Positions 8,065 through 16,333 of a stretch of DNA of 53,339 bases are shown one piece after another. The notes beneath the pieces are model-generated. The model was not told the DNA's origin. It made no database searches and worked only from the letters and a program-made list of their open reading frames with translations. The DNA is from Gammaproteobacteria bacterium (GTDB lineage: Bacteria > Pseudomonadota > Gammaproteobacteria > Methylococcales > Methylococcaceae). Position numbers and translations under genes: made by a program. Location: the NCBI GenBank assembly GCA_009922685.1, contig RFVA01000010.1, positions 1 through 53,339 on the forward strand. The letters are read 5' to 3'. The first letter of the stretch is position 1, and every line of letters begins with the position of its first letter.

Positions 8065-9075
8065 GTGACGCCAATTACTGTCTTTGGGGCCGGTTCCTGG
8101 GGAACGGCCCTCGCTATGGTCCTGACTCGAAATGGTCATGACGTGATGCTTTGGGGTCACCAGAAGGATCACATCGCCGCCCTTTCAAGATCACGCGCCA
8201 ATGAGCGTTACCTCCCAGGTATCGAGTTCCCAGACACGCTTCGGGTGAGTCACGATCTGAGCCATGCCGCCGGCCATGCGCCTCTCTGGCTGATCGTTGT
8301 TCCAAGCCATGCCTTTAGATCCCAGATCCATCAGTTAAAGCCCTTCTTGACGACAGGAACCCGGGTCGCCTGGGCCACCAAGGGCCTTGAACTTCAGAGC
8401 GGCCAGCCCCTCCACCAAGTCGTCGCCGAACACTTCGGCATAGAGACGCCGGCGGCGGTTCTCTCGGGTCCCACCTTTGCAGGCGAGGTTGCCCTAGGTC
8501 AACCCACGGCGATCACCGTAGCATCAAGGTCTGAGGCGTTTGCAGAGGACCTTATCAGGCTCCTACATAACCCGAAGTTCAGGGCCTATACGAGCCCAGA
8601 CGTCTTGGGTGTTGAGCTTGGAGGGGCCATTAAAAACGTACTCGCCATTGCTGCCGGGGTGGCCGACGGACTCGGCTATGGGGCAAACGCGCGTGCCGCG
8701 CTCATTACTCGAGGCCTAGCCGAAATGATTCGGCTAGGCACCACCCTCGGTGGAAAACCTGAGACGCTGATGGGTCTTTCTGGCGTAGGTGATCTCATTT
8801 TGACCTGCACCGACAACCAATCTCGAAACCGGCGTTTTGGCGTTGGCCTTGGCCGCGGCCTTGATCGCGACAGCATCATGCAGTCGATCGGACAAGAAAT
8901 CGAGGGGATCCCGACGGCACGTATCGTCTATCAACTCGCCAAGCGTCACCAGATCGAAATGCCGATTACGGAACAGATTTACCGGATCCTCTATGAGGAG
9001 TTGCCCCCTGGTGAGGCGGTCAACAATCTCCTTCTCAGAGAACCTAAACCGGAAGCTCACTCCTTACCTCCCTGA
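8065..9075 (+). CDS. gpsA: NAD(P)-dependent glycerol-3-phosphate dehydrogenase
   Basis: GpsA reduces dihydroxyacetone phosphate to sn-glycerol-3-phosphate, the backbone for phospholipids, in the cytoplasm. It has 336 residues, the normal length. The GTG start at 8065 places the dinucleotide-binding GAGSWGTAL at residues 8-16, as usual. ATKGLE, LSGPTFAGEVA and the catalytic-Lys segment GGAIKNVLAIAAG are present, as is GLGDLILT-like GVGDLILTC. It lies 60 bases after secB, the classic secB-gpsA pairing. No Shine-Dalgarno sequence is obvious. Confidence 0.95.
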   Translation: MTPITVFGAGSWGTALAMVLTRNGHDVMLWGHQKDHIAALSRSRANERYLPGIEFPDTLRVSHDLSHAAGHAPLWLIVVPSHAFRSQIHQLKPFLTTGTRVAWATKGLELQSGQPLHQVVAEHFGIETPAAVLSGPTFAGEVALGQPTAITVASRSEAFAEDLIRLLHNPKFRAYTSPDVLGVELGGAIKNVLAIAAGVADGLGYGANARAALITRGLAEMIRLGTTLGGKPETLMGLSGVGDLILTCTDNQSRNRRFGVGLGRGLDRDSIMQSIGQEIEGIPTARIVYQLAKRHQIEMPITEQIYRILYEELPPGEAVNNLLLREPKPEAHSLPP

Positions 9076-9143
9076 TTAAATCTGATCGTTTCGAAGCCAC
9101 TCGGAAGTGGTTTGCTGAAGCCACGAATGACGCACCCCAAACA

Positions 9144-10442
9144 ATGAACAATCTCACCCAGAAAGCGCTGATTGCCGGCATTATTGGCAATGCCCTTGAA
9201 TGGTATGACTTTGCCCTTTACGGCCACTTTTCGGTTTTTATCGGCGAGACGTTCTTTCCTAAGGAGGAGGAGGGTCTCGCCGTCCTAGCAGCCCTCGCGG
9301 TCTTTAGCGTGAGCTTCTTCATGCGGCCCATTGGGGCCTTGATCTTCAGCGCCATCGGCGATCGCTTTGGACGCAAAAAGGCGCTGTCGTTATCGATCAT
9401 GGGCATGGCTCTGCCAACCGCCGCCATCGGCCTCCTGCCGCCCTTCGAAAACATCGGCATGACCGCCACCATCCTTCTGGTGATCTTACGTCTTCTCCAA
9501 GGATTGGCCCTTGGAGGGGAAATGGGTGGTGCCGTGACCTATGTCCTCGAACACACACCAGAGCGGCGGATCGGCTTGGCCTCGAGCCTCATCCAGGCCA
9601 GTACCTGTCTGGGGCTGCTCACGGGCACCCTTCTTTCAAGCGGTCTTTCCTTGATCTTAAGTGAGGCCGATTTTGCCCTTTGGGGCTGGCGCATCCCCTT
9701 TATCCTTGGCCTGGCCGCCGCCTGGCTAGGCCTCAAGATTCGTCAAAAGATGCCGGAAAGTCTCCTCTATGAAATTGCAAAGACCGAGGATCGTTTGATC
9801 CATAACCCGATTGGAGCCATCATCAAGCGATACAAGCGTCGCGTCCTTCTGGGGGTCGCCGTTCTCACGCCGATGACCTGTGGTTTTTTCTTCGCCTTTG
9901 TCTATTTCAACAGTTTCATGATTTCGTCCTTGCATTTCGAGGCGACCCGGGCCCTTTTGACAACGACCTTGGGTCTGACGCTCTCGCTCGCCACGACCCT
10001 GGTGGGCGGCATGCTAGCGGATCGCTTTGGCTACAAGAGTATCCTGGTCGTGGGTGCGGTCTGCCTCTTGGCGTTAAGCTATCCTCTGACCCTCGGCATG
10101 TCGGGATTCTTGGGCGATACCATGATTTTGATCACCTTCTTGACCTTTAGTGTCCTCTTGGGTCTCTACACGAGCGCGGCCTTTGCCGCCGTCACCGGTC
10201 TCTTTGGAACAGAAGTCCGCTACACCGGTGTCAGCGTCGCCATCAATCTAGCCTCGCCAATCTTTGGCAGCACCGCGCCGCTGCTCATCGCCTACCTCCT
10301 AAGAAGATTAGGGGCCGATCATGCGTTTGGGCTTTTCGGGGCCTACCTCTCGATTCTCTTTGTCATCGCCCTGATCGCCATTCGATCTCTTGATCATCAA
10401 GCCTTTCATCAATGGGGCGGCGGAAAGGAAGCCGAGGGTTGA
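9144..10442 (+). CDS. MFS transporter, metabolite:H+ symporter (ProP-like) family
   Basis: An inner-membrane transporter of 432 residues with about 12 predicted helices. The N-terminal GNALEWYDFALYG is a signature of the metabolite:H+ symporter group (ProP, KgtP, ShiA). DRFGRKKALSLS between helices 2 and 3 and ADRFGYKS between helices 8 and 9 are the paired MFS loop motifs. The substrate (proline/betaine, a dicarboxylate or another organic acid) cannot be told from sequence. It starts 68 bases after gpsA on the same strand. No terminator is evident between them, and no strong ribosome site is visible. Confidence 0.85.
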   Translation: MNNLTQKALIAGIIGNALEWYDFALYGHFSVFIGETFFPKEEEGLAVLAALAVFSVSFFMRPIGALIFSAIGDRFGRKKALSLSIMGMALPTAAIGLLPPFENIGMTATILLVILRLLQGLALGGEMGGAVTYVLEHTPERRIGLASSLIQASTCLGLLTGTLLSSGLSLILSEADFALWGWRIPFILGLAAAWLGLKIRQKMPESLLYEIAKTEDRLIHNPIGAIIKRYKRRVLLGVAVLTPMTCGFFFAFVYFNSFMISSLHFEATRALLTTTLGLTLSLATTLVGGMLADRFGYKSILVVGAVCLLALSYPLTLGMSGFLGDTMILITFLTFSVLLGLYTSAAFAAVTGLFGTEVRYTGVSVAINLASPIFGSTAPLLIAYLLRRLGADHAFGLFGAYLSILFVIALIAIRSLDHQAFHQWGGGKEAEG

Positions 10443-10557
10443 TGGCCTCGTCCTTTCAAAAATGTCATGCCCGTTTAAACAACTCTCGTACAATGGGGGC
10501 ATCATGGTTGACAGCCAAGACGCCCCCTATAAAAACAACAATAAGGAGAGACCCCGG

Positions 10558-11151
10558 ATGCCCAAGCAGCTCCTCAAGCGCTATCTCCCCGACCCTGCCA
10601 AGGTCAGAAGCATCAAAGCACTGAGATTTCTAGGCGATAAACTCTTTTCACCCAACCTCTGGCACCTCAACCGCCGCTCGGTATCAAGGGCCATGGCCGT
10701 CGGTCTTTGGGCCATGTACACCCCCCCTCTCCCCTTGCAGCAAGTCATTGCAGCGATTGGGGCGATTTATTGCAGTGCCAATCTTCCGATCGCCGTCGCC
10801 CTGGTCTGGATCACCAACCCACTGACTTGGATCCCCCTTTACTATGTCGCTTATAAGGTTGGAGCCTTGGCCTTAGGTTCCACTAGTTTTAGCTTTGATG
10901 AATTTTCAAGCCTCTTTAGCATCGACAAGGCGATGGAATTTGGTACGCCCCTGTTGGTGGGCTGCATCATCCTCATGCACGTCGGCGCGGTGGTGGGTTA
11001 CTTTGGGACCCAGTGGATCTGGATTCGGGCTGTTCGCCATAAACTAGAGCTCCGCCGCTTTAGAACGCAGCCTTTTGATTCTGCCCTGATGACCCGAGAA
11101 ACCTGTAGAAATTACCAGCGTTTCCTCAATGACCGTCAGTCCGATCGTTAA
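10558..11151 (+). CDS. DUF2062-family inner-membrane protein
   Basis: The start at 10558 is chosen because AAGGAG lies nine bases upstream; the open frame extends further 5' without a better start. The product has 197 residues. SRAMAVGLWAMYTPPLPLQQ (broken here: AVGLWAMYTPPLP) is the small-Pro-rich segment typical of DUF2062. NPLTWIPLYYVAYKVG follows, then a last helix near 140-162 (LLVGCIILMHVGAVVGYF). The family is of unknown function; members are small integral membrane proteins. A possible -10 box TACAAT lies at about 10489. It is followed 59 bases later by psd. Confidence 0.82.
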   Translation: MPKQLLKRYLPDPAKVRSIKALRFLGDKLFSPNLWHLNRRSVSRAMAVGLWAMYTPPLPLQQVIAAIGAIYCSANLPIAVALVWITNPLTWIPLYYVAYKVGALALGSTSFSFDEFSSLFSIDKAMEFGTPLLVGCIILMHVGAVVGYFGTQWIWIRAVRHKLELRRFRTQPFDSALMTRETCRNYQRFLNDRQSDR

Positions 11152-11210
11152 AACCGACACGAAGTCTAAGACCATCCGAGATCCCTCACCTAGATCAAAC
11201 GAGATACCCC

Positions 11211-12077
11211 ATGTCCTTGCTTGAAAAGCTCTTTGTCCTGGGTCAATACCCACTTCCCCACCATCTCCTCTCTCGCGTGATGGGGCAACTAACTCACAGC
11301 CGCAATCCCTGGATCAAAGGGCAGATGATCCAGAGGATTTCGAAGCTCTATGACATCGACCTCAGCGAAGCCTTGGAGCCTCATCCTGAGGCCTACGGTT
11401 GTTTTAATGACTTTTTTACGCGAGCGCTCAAACCTGAAGCCCGCCCCATTGACCCCTCCCCATGTGGGATTGCATCGCCTGCAGATGGCTATATCAGCCA
11501 GAAAGGCGTCATCGAAGAGGGCGCCATCGTGCAAGCAAAGGGCATGGATTACTCTGTATTGTCGCTCCTTGGCGGCGACACAGATCGGGCACTTCCCTTT
11601 GAGAACGGGACCTTTGCAACCATCTACCTGTCGCCACGAGACTATCACCGACTCCACATGCCCATCAGCGGCACCTTAAAGGAAATGATCCATGTTCCAG
11701 GAAGACTCTTTAGCGTGAATGATGCGACTGCGAGGGGTGTCCCAGGTCTTTTTGCAAGAAACGAGCGCGTCGTGGCCCTCTTTGACACCGCGATGGGACC
11801 CATGGCGCTGGTGCTCGTCGGCGCCATTTTTGTCGCCAGCATCGAGACCGTTTGGCACGGCGTGGTGACTCCGCCAACCCTGACGAAGGTGACCTCCTGT
11901 CAATACCCTGAAGGTCAGGTGCGACTTGAAAAAGGGGCCGAAATGGGGCGCTTCAATATGGGTTCAACCATCGTTGTCCTCTTTGCTCAGCAAGCCGTTG
12001 AATGGAAGGCCGATCTGGTGCCTGGCCACCCAGTCAAAATGGGTGAAAAGCTAGGCACGCTGATCCAAGGCCTCTGA
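11211..12077 (+). CDS. psd: Phosphatidylserine decarboxylase proenzyme
   Basis: Psd makes phosphatidylethanolamine from phosphatidylserine at the inner membrane. The 288-residue proenzyme cleaves itself at an (L/M)GST motif, here Met250-Gly-Ser-Thr253, so Ser252 becomes the pyruvoyl group of the alpha chain. SPADG (Asp92) and YHRLHMP (His146, His149) supply the Asp and His of the self-cleavage triad. MGST in place of LGST is a tolerated variant. Length and motifs are those of the short proteobacterial type. Its product is the lipid that Aas and LplT, encoded 10 kb downstream, would recycle. Confidence 0.95.
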   Translation: MSLLEKLFVLGQYPLPHHLLSRVMGQLTHSRNPWIKGQMIQRISKLYDIDLSEALEPHPEAYGCFNDFFTRALKPEARPIDPSPCGIASPADGYISQKGVIEEGAIVQAKGMDYSVLSLLGGDTDRALPFENGTFATIYLSPRDYHRLHMPISGTLKEMIHVPGRLFSVNDATARGVPGLFARNERVVALFDTAMGPMALVLVGAIFVASIETVWHGVVTPPTLTKVTSCQYPEGQVRLEKGAEMGRFNMGSTIVVLFAQQAVEWKADLVPGHPVKMGEKLGTLIQGL

Positions 12078-12263
12078 AGATCTCAAGGTATTCCTTATAG
12101 GAGAAGGTTGTTCGAGGGTCACTGCCCGGAGAATCTTGCCTGGCCTTGATTTTTTCGCCATTTGAAGGAGCTGGAAGACTTCCTCGGGGCTCTTATAGCC
12201 TGAGAGGATCACTGTCACCCAGTTACCCACAGCGTCTTGAATTTGAATGGATACCTGGTTCAT
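12051..12263 (-). CDS. Small hypothetical protein (70 aa)
   Basis: The protein begins MNQVSIQIQDAVGNW and ends in a basic, Ser-rich tail. A beta-hairpin-like start followed by a helix (PEEVFQLLQMAKKS) and a strand (KILRAVTLE) suggests a small alpha/beta fold. Its 3' end overlaps the last 27 bases of psd on the other strand, and it lies 21 bases downstream of another small gene on the same strand. I do not recognise the family. Both genes flank a gene-free, structured interval. Confidence 0.5.
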   Translation of the reverse strand: MNQVSIQIQDAVGNWVTVILSGYKSPEEVFQLLQMAKKSRPGKILRAVTLEQPSPIRNTLRSSEALDQRA

Positions 12264-12284
12264 CTTTCGTGACCCCCTTAAAGA

Positions 12285-12638
12285 TCAAACCACACCGTAG
12301 ATTTTGGCGGCAACCTCAGGATGCTCCAAGCGCTCTATCATCTGATCGACAAGGGTCTCGGCCGACTGCCTCTCCTGTCGCGAAAGGGTCGGATAGATGC
12401 AGCGATAAATCGCATTGAAGGCAGAGACGTCGTGGACCGAGTAAGGGACCGCGACGGTTTCAAAAAACTGGACGAGTTCAGCGTATCCAGTTGGGCTTTG
12501 AATGAAGATGGGTTGTTGCATAGTCTTTTTCATTCCATGTTGGGTCAAGACCTCCAAAAAAAACTGGTCCCGGGTGTGCCCCCTTGAGTGGAGGAGATTC
12601 CAAGGGTTCATCACCGAGCTATCGAAGACCGTGGGCAC
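12285..12638 (-). CDS. Hypothetical protein, first of a two-gene minus-strand pair
   Basis: The frame gives 117 residues from a GTG at 12638. Start choice is unclear: none of the possible starts has a strong ribosome site, and an ATG about 39 codons in (before QQPIFIQSPTG) is plausible because GGAA precedes it. The C-terminal part is helical, with PTLSRQERQSAETLVDQMI. No family recognised. It is probably cotranscribed with the 70-residue gene downstream. Confidence 0.5.
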   Translation of the reverse strand: MPTVFDSSVMNPWNLLHSRGHTRDQFFLEVLTQHGMKKTMQQPIFIQSPTGYAELVQFFETVAVPYSVHDVSAFNAIYRCIYPTLSRQERQSAETLVDQMIERLEHPEVAAKIYGVV

Positions 12639-13246
12639 ACGTCCAAGACCAGCTATAAAGGAGAGAGAGTTGACACTACTGCGTCACATGAACCATTTGC
12701 ATACTCCGTGCCAAATTAAATCTGTTCCCTCAGGAAATCGCGTGAGACCCCAAGCAATCGGGGCAAATCACCCAGAGGACCAAGATCACCCCCGATCAAA
12801 AAACGCCCATAGCCCACCATAGACAAGCCCTAAGGTGACTCATTTCGCACAATCTGTGCGCGAAATGACGCAGTCACCCACAGGAACATAGACCCACCTA
12901 AGCGCAGCCACCTCGATCGAAGAAGAAAGACAGGGCCATTTAAAATCAATGGCTTAAAAAATAGATAAAAATTAAACCCATCTAACGGAAGCTCGACTGA
13001 GCGCTCGCCAGATCAAAAAATCCACAAACTTATCCCCAGATTTTGTGGATAGCTTCTTAACCCCCTCTTTTTTAAGCTAAAAGAGCCTAAGGGGCACTCC
13101 GAAGGAGACCTAATTGAGCGCCCGATGATGACCCAATAAACTGTCGGCATACTTATTGCTAATAGGAATGCGCGCACTTTGAATCAAAAACGCTTGTTCC
13201 ACTTCAATGCGATCACAGAAAAAAAGTCTTATGGGAGATCAGCGAT
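12639..13246. other. Gene-free structured interval with A+T-rich patch and DnaA-box-like sites
   Basis: I see no credible gene in these 608 bases. From left to right it holds a TTGACA (about 12671), the two-part inverted repeat at 12834-12878, and an A+T-rich patch (about 12947-12990). A 31-base block (13020-13050) follows, in which ATCCACAAA and TTTGTGGAT form a hairpin around TTATCCCCA. A second hairpin has CTCTTTT (13065-13071) facing AAAAGAG (13079-13085), flanked by CCCC and GGGG. TTATCCCCA and CTATCCACA (minus strand, 13043-13051) each match the DnaA box TTATCCACA at eight of nine positions. AAATCCACA (13018-13026) matches at seven. This resembles a replication-origin or DnaA-titration layout, but no origin-linked gene is nearby. 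Confidence 0.45.
12834..12878. repeat. Two-part imperfect inverted repeat
   Basis: GGTGACT (12834-12840) pairs with AGTCACC (12872-12878). Inside it, CATTTCGC (12841-12848) pairs with GCGAAATG (12860-12867), with ACA/TGT closing the tip and a two-base bulge. The result is a long two-stem hairpin without a T run. It could be a structured RNA, a protein-binding palindrome or the end of a mobile element. It lies in the 608-base gene-free interval. Confidence 0.6.
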
Positions 13247-13702
13247 ATGGAAAAGAAAACGCAGCAAAAAATCAGCATGGGTGACCGCTACGGGCATTGG
13301 GTCGTGACGGCCGACCCCATCCGCGTGGGCGCGGACATCCGCTATCGCTGCTTATGCCGTTGCGGCCGTGAAAAGATGATATCGGCGATCACGCTAAGAA
13401 ACGGCACCGCTTCGAGCTGTGGCTGTATACCCAAGCCAACCTCCCCGCGCGTGGTGGATCTCGACGCCAAGCCGACGCCCCCCGAAATTCAGGCGGTTTA
13501 CACGCTGATCAGCCAAGGGTGCCTGCCACCCGCGGATCAATTCAGCATGAGCGACGGGGCCCCCTCCTGGACCTTGCCGACCATGGCTCAACTCCTTGGC
13601 ATTACAGCCCAGGAACTTATGCAGCATCTTCGGGCGCGAGGATCCCGCTTTAACCCCATCGCGCACAAAGGGGTTCAGAGCGATTTCGTTCTCGATCTCT
13701 AA
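13247..13702 (+). CDS. Small zinc-ribbon protein resembling the N-terminus of phage HNH/AP2 proteins
   Basis: This 151-residue protein has GGGAG about ten bases before its ATG. The N-terminal part (about 11-60) has the pattern GDRYGHWVV...YRCLCRCG...SSCGC. It matches the CxCG/SCGC zinc-ribbon that precedes HNH or AP2 domains in many phage and mobile-element proteins. No HNH or AP2 domain follows. The second half has a possible helix-turn-helix (TMAQLLGITAQELMQHLRARG, split: MAQLLGITAQELMQHL) near residues 113-132. A DNA-binding role is likely by inference, and it directly follows the structured interval with DnaA-box-like sites. It could be a domesticated mobile-element protein. Confidence 0.65.
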   Translation: MEKKTQQKISMGDRYGHWVVTADPIRVGADIRYRCLCRCGREKMISAITLRNGTASSCGCIPKPTSPRVVDLDAKPTPPEIQAVYTLISQGCLPPADQFSMSDGAPSWTLPTMAQLLGITAQELMQHLRARGSRFNPIAHKGVQSDFVLDL

Positions 13703-13726
13703 AAACGACCAATGAATAAGGTTATT

Positions 13727-14545
13727 TCAAGGGCGAGGGCCACTTAAGAAGGGACGCTCCCGAGAGGGGGCCTTCAGCGCTTCATAGGCCATTTGAATAC
13801 TGTCCGGCGAGTACTTTCTTTCCAACCGGCGGATCGTGAAATGCCCCCTCGCAATCCGCTGAAAATGCTCAATAAAGAGTTTATTAAGAAACGCACCCCC
13901 CAAGGCACCTATCACCGGGATAATCTGAGCTGTTGCCTTCTCTGTCAGGACCACACCAAAACGCCGCGCCACCACATCAACCACCTGGACTAAGGCCGGG
14001 GGGTGGCCGCGCCAAGCGCTTCCTGCGGCACTGAGATATCGGGCTGCCTCAGCAATCGGCGCCTCAAGCGCCAGACGGGCGCCGTAATAGCCGGTTTCAG
14101 CGGCATCATCCTCAGGACTTCGCCCACCAAGAGCAAAGATCTCAAGGCAAGCCATCTGAGCCTCAACACTTTCAAGATCCTCCCCCTCGCGGCGGGCAAT
14201 CTCTGTAATCGAGCTCAGCATCACCGTTGTGGTCATCGGCAACTCCATCAAGAGGGTCACCCCTCCCATAAAGCCACCCGCTGCCCCCACCGCCATTGCC
14301 ACCATTTTATGGCCCCGATCGGCCACTCGAATGTTCACCACACGTTGCCGAATGACCCCTTTGAGCGCGAGCTTTACACAGGAATCAGCCACCCGATGGA
14401 TGCGTCGATTCCACTTAGGCGGCAGCAGTTTAAGCGCTGATTCAACGGGTATACCGACGACATGGTTTAGCCTTGCCGCAAAACTCGGGTGCTCCAAGGC
14501 CTCAAACGCCGCCTGAAGCGCGATCAGATCCTCATCGGTCATCAC
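13727..14545 (-). CDS. EcsC-family protein
   Basis: The product has 272 residues. GGFMGGVTLLMELPMTTTVML followed by EIARREGEDL and MACLEIFALGG are the hallmark segments of the EcsC family (named after Bacillus EcsC; shown here in pieces). Gly-rich hydrophobic stretches at about 83-110 and 210-225 could associate with the membrane. The biochemical function is unknown. It is convergent with the zinc-ribbon gene, 24 bases apart. On its strand the exported-protein and lipoprotein genes lie upstream, with gaps of about 100-160 bases, so separate transcripts are possible. Confidence 0.85.
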   Translation of the reverse strand: MMTDEDLIALQAAFEALEHPSFAARLNHVVGIPVESALKLLPPKWNRRIHRVADSCVKLALKGVIRQRVVNIRVADRGHKMVAMAVGAAGGFMGGVTLLMELPMTTTVMLSSITEIARREGEDLESVEAQMACLEIFALGGRSPEDDAAETGYYGARLALEAPIAEAARYLSAAGSAWRGHPPALVQVVDVVARRFGVVLTEKATAQIIPVIGALGGAFLNKLFIEHFQRIARGHFTIRRLERKYSPDSIQMAYEALKAPSRERPFLSGPRP

Positions 14546-14702
14546 CCTAAAAACCCTCTTGTTCTTGCATCAGGCCCTCTTCCTTCCCTAAGGCATCAAA
14601 AATCCTTTATCAGAGGACGCTAGGATTCATGACACCCACTAAAAAACCCCCAGATCACAGTCTTGAAGTGGTGACGCCCTCCATCGATCACAAGGCCTCG
14701 CC

Positions 14703-15455
14703 TCAAAGGTCTAGCCCTAATTCCTTCGCATACACCATGACACCCAAGGTCCCAATAAAATCGCTCGACGTTGTGGCCGCCGGAACCTGAACGCCAAGAT
14801 AAAACCCATAGGGTTTTTCAGGCTTGTAAAACACATTGACCACCGACCCGCTGACCTGGGTGACCCCGCTCTGATAATCCATCTCGATCCAGAAACGATC
14901 GGGAATAAGGTGAATATCAAAGCCGACCATAAAGCCAACATTCTGTGATGTCCCCGACAGCGCATTATTGACATAGAAAACGCCTGATGAAGCGGTGAAT
15001 GTCTCATCAAACTGATACGCGGCCTTAGCAAAATCAAAGTTGTGGTAGTTGTGCTGACTTGAAAACACGGTAGTTCCATTCTGCGTCCCGAGGCCAATCG
15101 TCAAATCGGGGGTTGGCAAGAAGAATTTGGTGATGCTGATATAGGAGTCCCAGTCATAATTAACACTCCCTGGGACAACAGGCATATTCAACATGTAGAC
15201 GCCAAAATCCCAGGAATCGGCCGTCTGATAATCAAGGAACGTATTATTATCGAGCGCATTGCGATAGATATTGGGCTCCTCAGTGAAAAGGAGCCCCGCT
15301 TCATTCTCCTCATAATCCGGCGTCACCCGAATACGATGGCCACCGCTAGAATGCTCTGATGATCCGGAATAGGCAGGACCGAAAGGCACAAGAATCAACA
15401 CCAAGGCCATCGGGCCCCATAGAACCGCTCGATAATTCACCGGCATCATGCCCAC
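14703..15455 (-). CDS. Exported protein, probably outer-membrane beta-rich
   Basis: This 250-residue protein has a signal peptide (about 10-30, with an AYS-G cleavage-like site). The mature chain is rich in Tyr, Phe, Asn and Gly, with alternating hydrophobic strands such as GFMVGFDIHLIP and FWIEMDYQSG, and it ends in a Leu. Strand alternation and aromatic content suggest a small beta-barrel or beta-sandwich at the outer membrane. No family recognised. The lipoprotein gene lies about 100 bases upstream on the same strand, and the two may work together. Confidence 0.6.
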   Translation of the reverse strand: MGMMPVNYRAVLWGPMALVLILVPFGPAYSGSSEHSSGGHRIRVTPDYEENEAGLLFTEEPNIYRNALDNNTFLDYQTADSWDFGVYMLNMPVVPGSVNYDWDSYISITKFFLPTPDLTIGLGTQNGTTVFSSQHNYHNFDFAKAAYQFDETFTASSGVFYVNNALSGTSQNVGFMVGFDIHLIPDRFWIEMDYQSGVTQVSGSVVNVFYKPEKPYGFYLGVQVPAATTSSDFIGTLGVMVYAKELGLDL

Positions 15456-15558
15456 AGGAGACTCGCTAGCCCTTGAGCCCGACGCCTCACCAAAAGTGCT
15501 TTAAGCCTCGCATCGCCAGCCCTCTCACTCGGCCGAGCAGACACCACAAAAAAGAGGC

Positions 15559-16173
15559 TTAGCGACCACCGGCCAAGCCCTGTCCACCCAAAAGTTCAGG
15601 ACTCGGGGGGGCCCACTGAAGGTCCACGCTATCGTGCCCCTTCAAACGGATCTTTTCCATCACCGAGCCATCCTCCTCCTGTGCATCGTTAACCCCGTAC
15701 ATAAAATCATAATAGTCATGATCTTTGCCTAGCCAACGCGTCTTCGCCACGACCAGAAACTCCCCATTAGCGACGTTTTCGAAATTGAAATCACCATCCT
15801 CGTCGCAGCGAGTGGTCCTGGTCGCCGCATAAAAGGCATCAGCCCCCACGAATTTGACTGGCGCCTCCCTAGAGTCCATCCGAAATGCCTGATTCAGCGT
15901 TCCGTAACGACCCGTATCAAGCTCATAGAACTGGCGCGCCCACTCCCGCGCATAGGCAGTGACCGGGACCAGACTCACCACATTCCCCGCACAAGTGACG
16001 ATGGTGCCGCTTGAAAGGCCCACCATGACCCGTCCGCCCACTTGGTTATCTCCCGATTTCAGCATTGCTCTAGCTTTTCCCTCTTCAAAGGGAATACTGA
16101 TCCTGACGGGGGCGCTAGAGGAGCAGGCCACCAGCACGATCATGGCCGCGACCGACATTAATTCCTTCTTCAT
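15559..16173 (-). CDS. Hypothetical lipoprotein (204 aa)
   Basis: A signal peptide ends in LVAC-like VLVAC at residue 17, a good lipobox, followed by SSSAP. The ATG has AGGA upstream on the minus strand (GAGAGGACTCTTATG). The mature part reads like a beta-sandwich: VGGRVMVGLSSG near the start, a Cys pair in separate loops (TCAG, TRCDEDGDFNFENV) and GEFLVVAKT. The phrase DEDGDFNFENVANGEFLVVA resembles carboxypeptidase-regulatory-like or transthyretin-like folds (given here in two parts: DEDGDFNFENV, NGEFLVVA). Function unknown. Confidence 0.6.
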   Translation of the reverse strand: MKKELMSVAAMIVLVACSSSAPVRISIPFEEGKARAMLKSGDNQVGGRVMVGLSSGTIVTCAGNVVSLVPVTAYAREWARQFYELDTGRYGTLNQAFRMDSREAPVKFVGADAFYAATRTTRCDEDGDFNFENVANGEFLVVAKTRWLGKDHDYYDFMYGVNDAQEEDGSVMEKIRLKGHDSVDLQWAPPSPELLGGQGLAGGR

Positions 16174-16333
16174 AAGAGTCCTCTCGGCATTGAATGAGAT
16201 TGATTGATGATTCTGCCACAGGTGCGGGACCGTCTGGAACTTTAGATGCTCCCTTGTTCTCTAAAGAGCACAAACCCGGTTTGGGCTTTGACGACCTCTT
16301 TATGACCGATCGTCACGTAAGGAGACAAGCATC

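Noticed and set aside
10390-10557. N-terminal extension of the DUF2062 gene
   Set aside because: The extension overlaps the MFS gene, has no ribosome site at its start, and the ATG at 10558 has a good one.
12670-12720. TTGACA as the -35 box of a promoter into the gene-free region
   Set aside because: No acceptable -10 box lies 16-18 bases downstream; the nearest A+T-rich hexamer is too far.
12502-12822. A 106-residue frame on the plus strand
   Set aside because: It is largely antisense of the minus-strand hypothetical gene, its codons look non-coding, and it lacks a ribosome site.
14626-14787. A 53-codon frame on the plus strand starting with an ATG preceded by GAGG
   Set aside because: Most of it overlaps the exported-protein gene on the opposite strand, and the product has no recognisable features.
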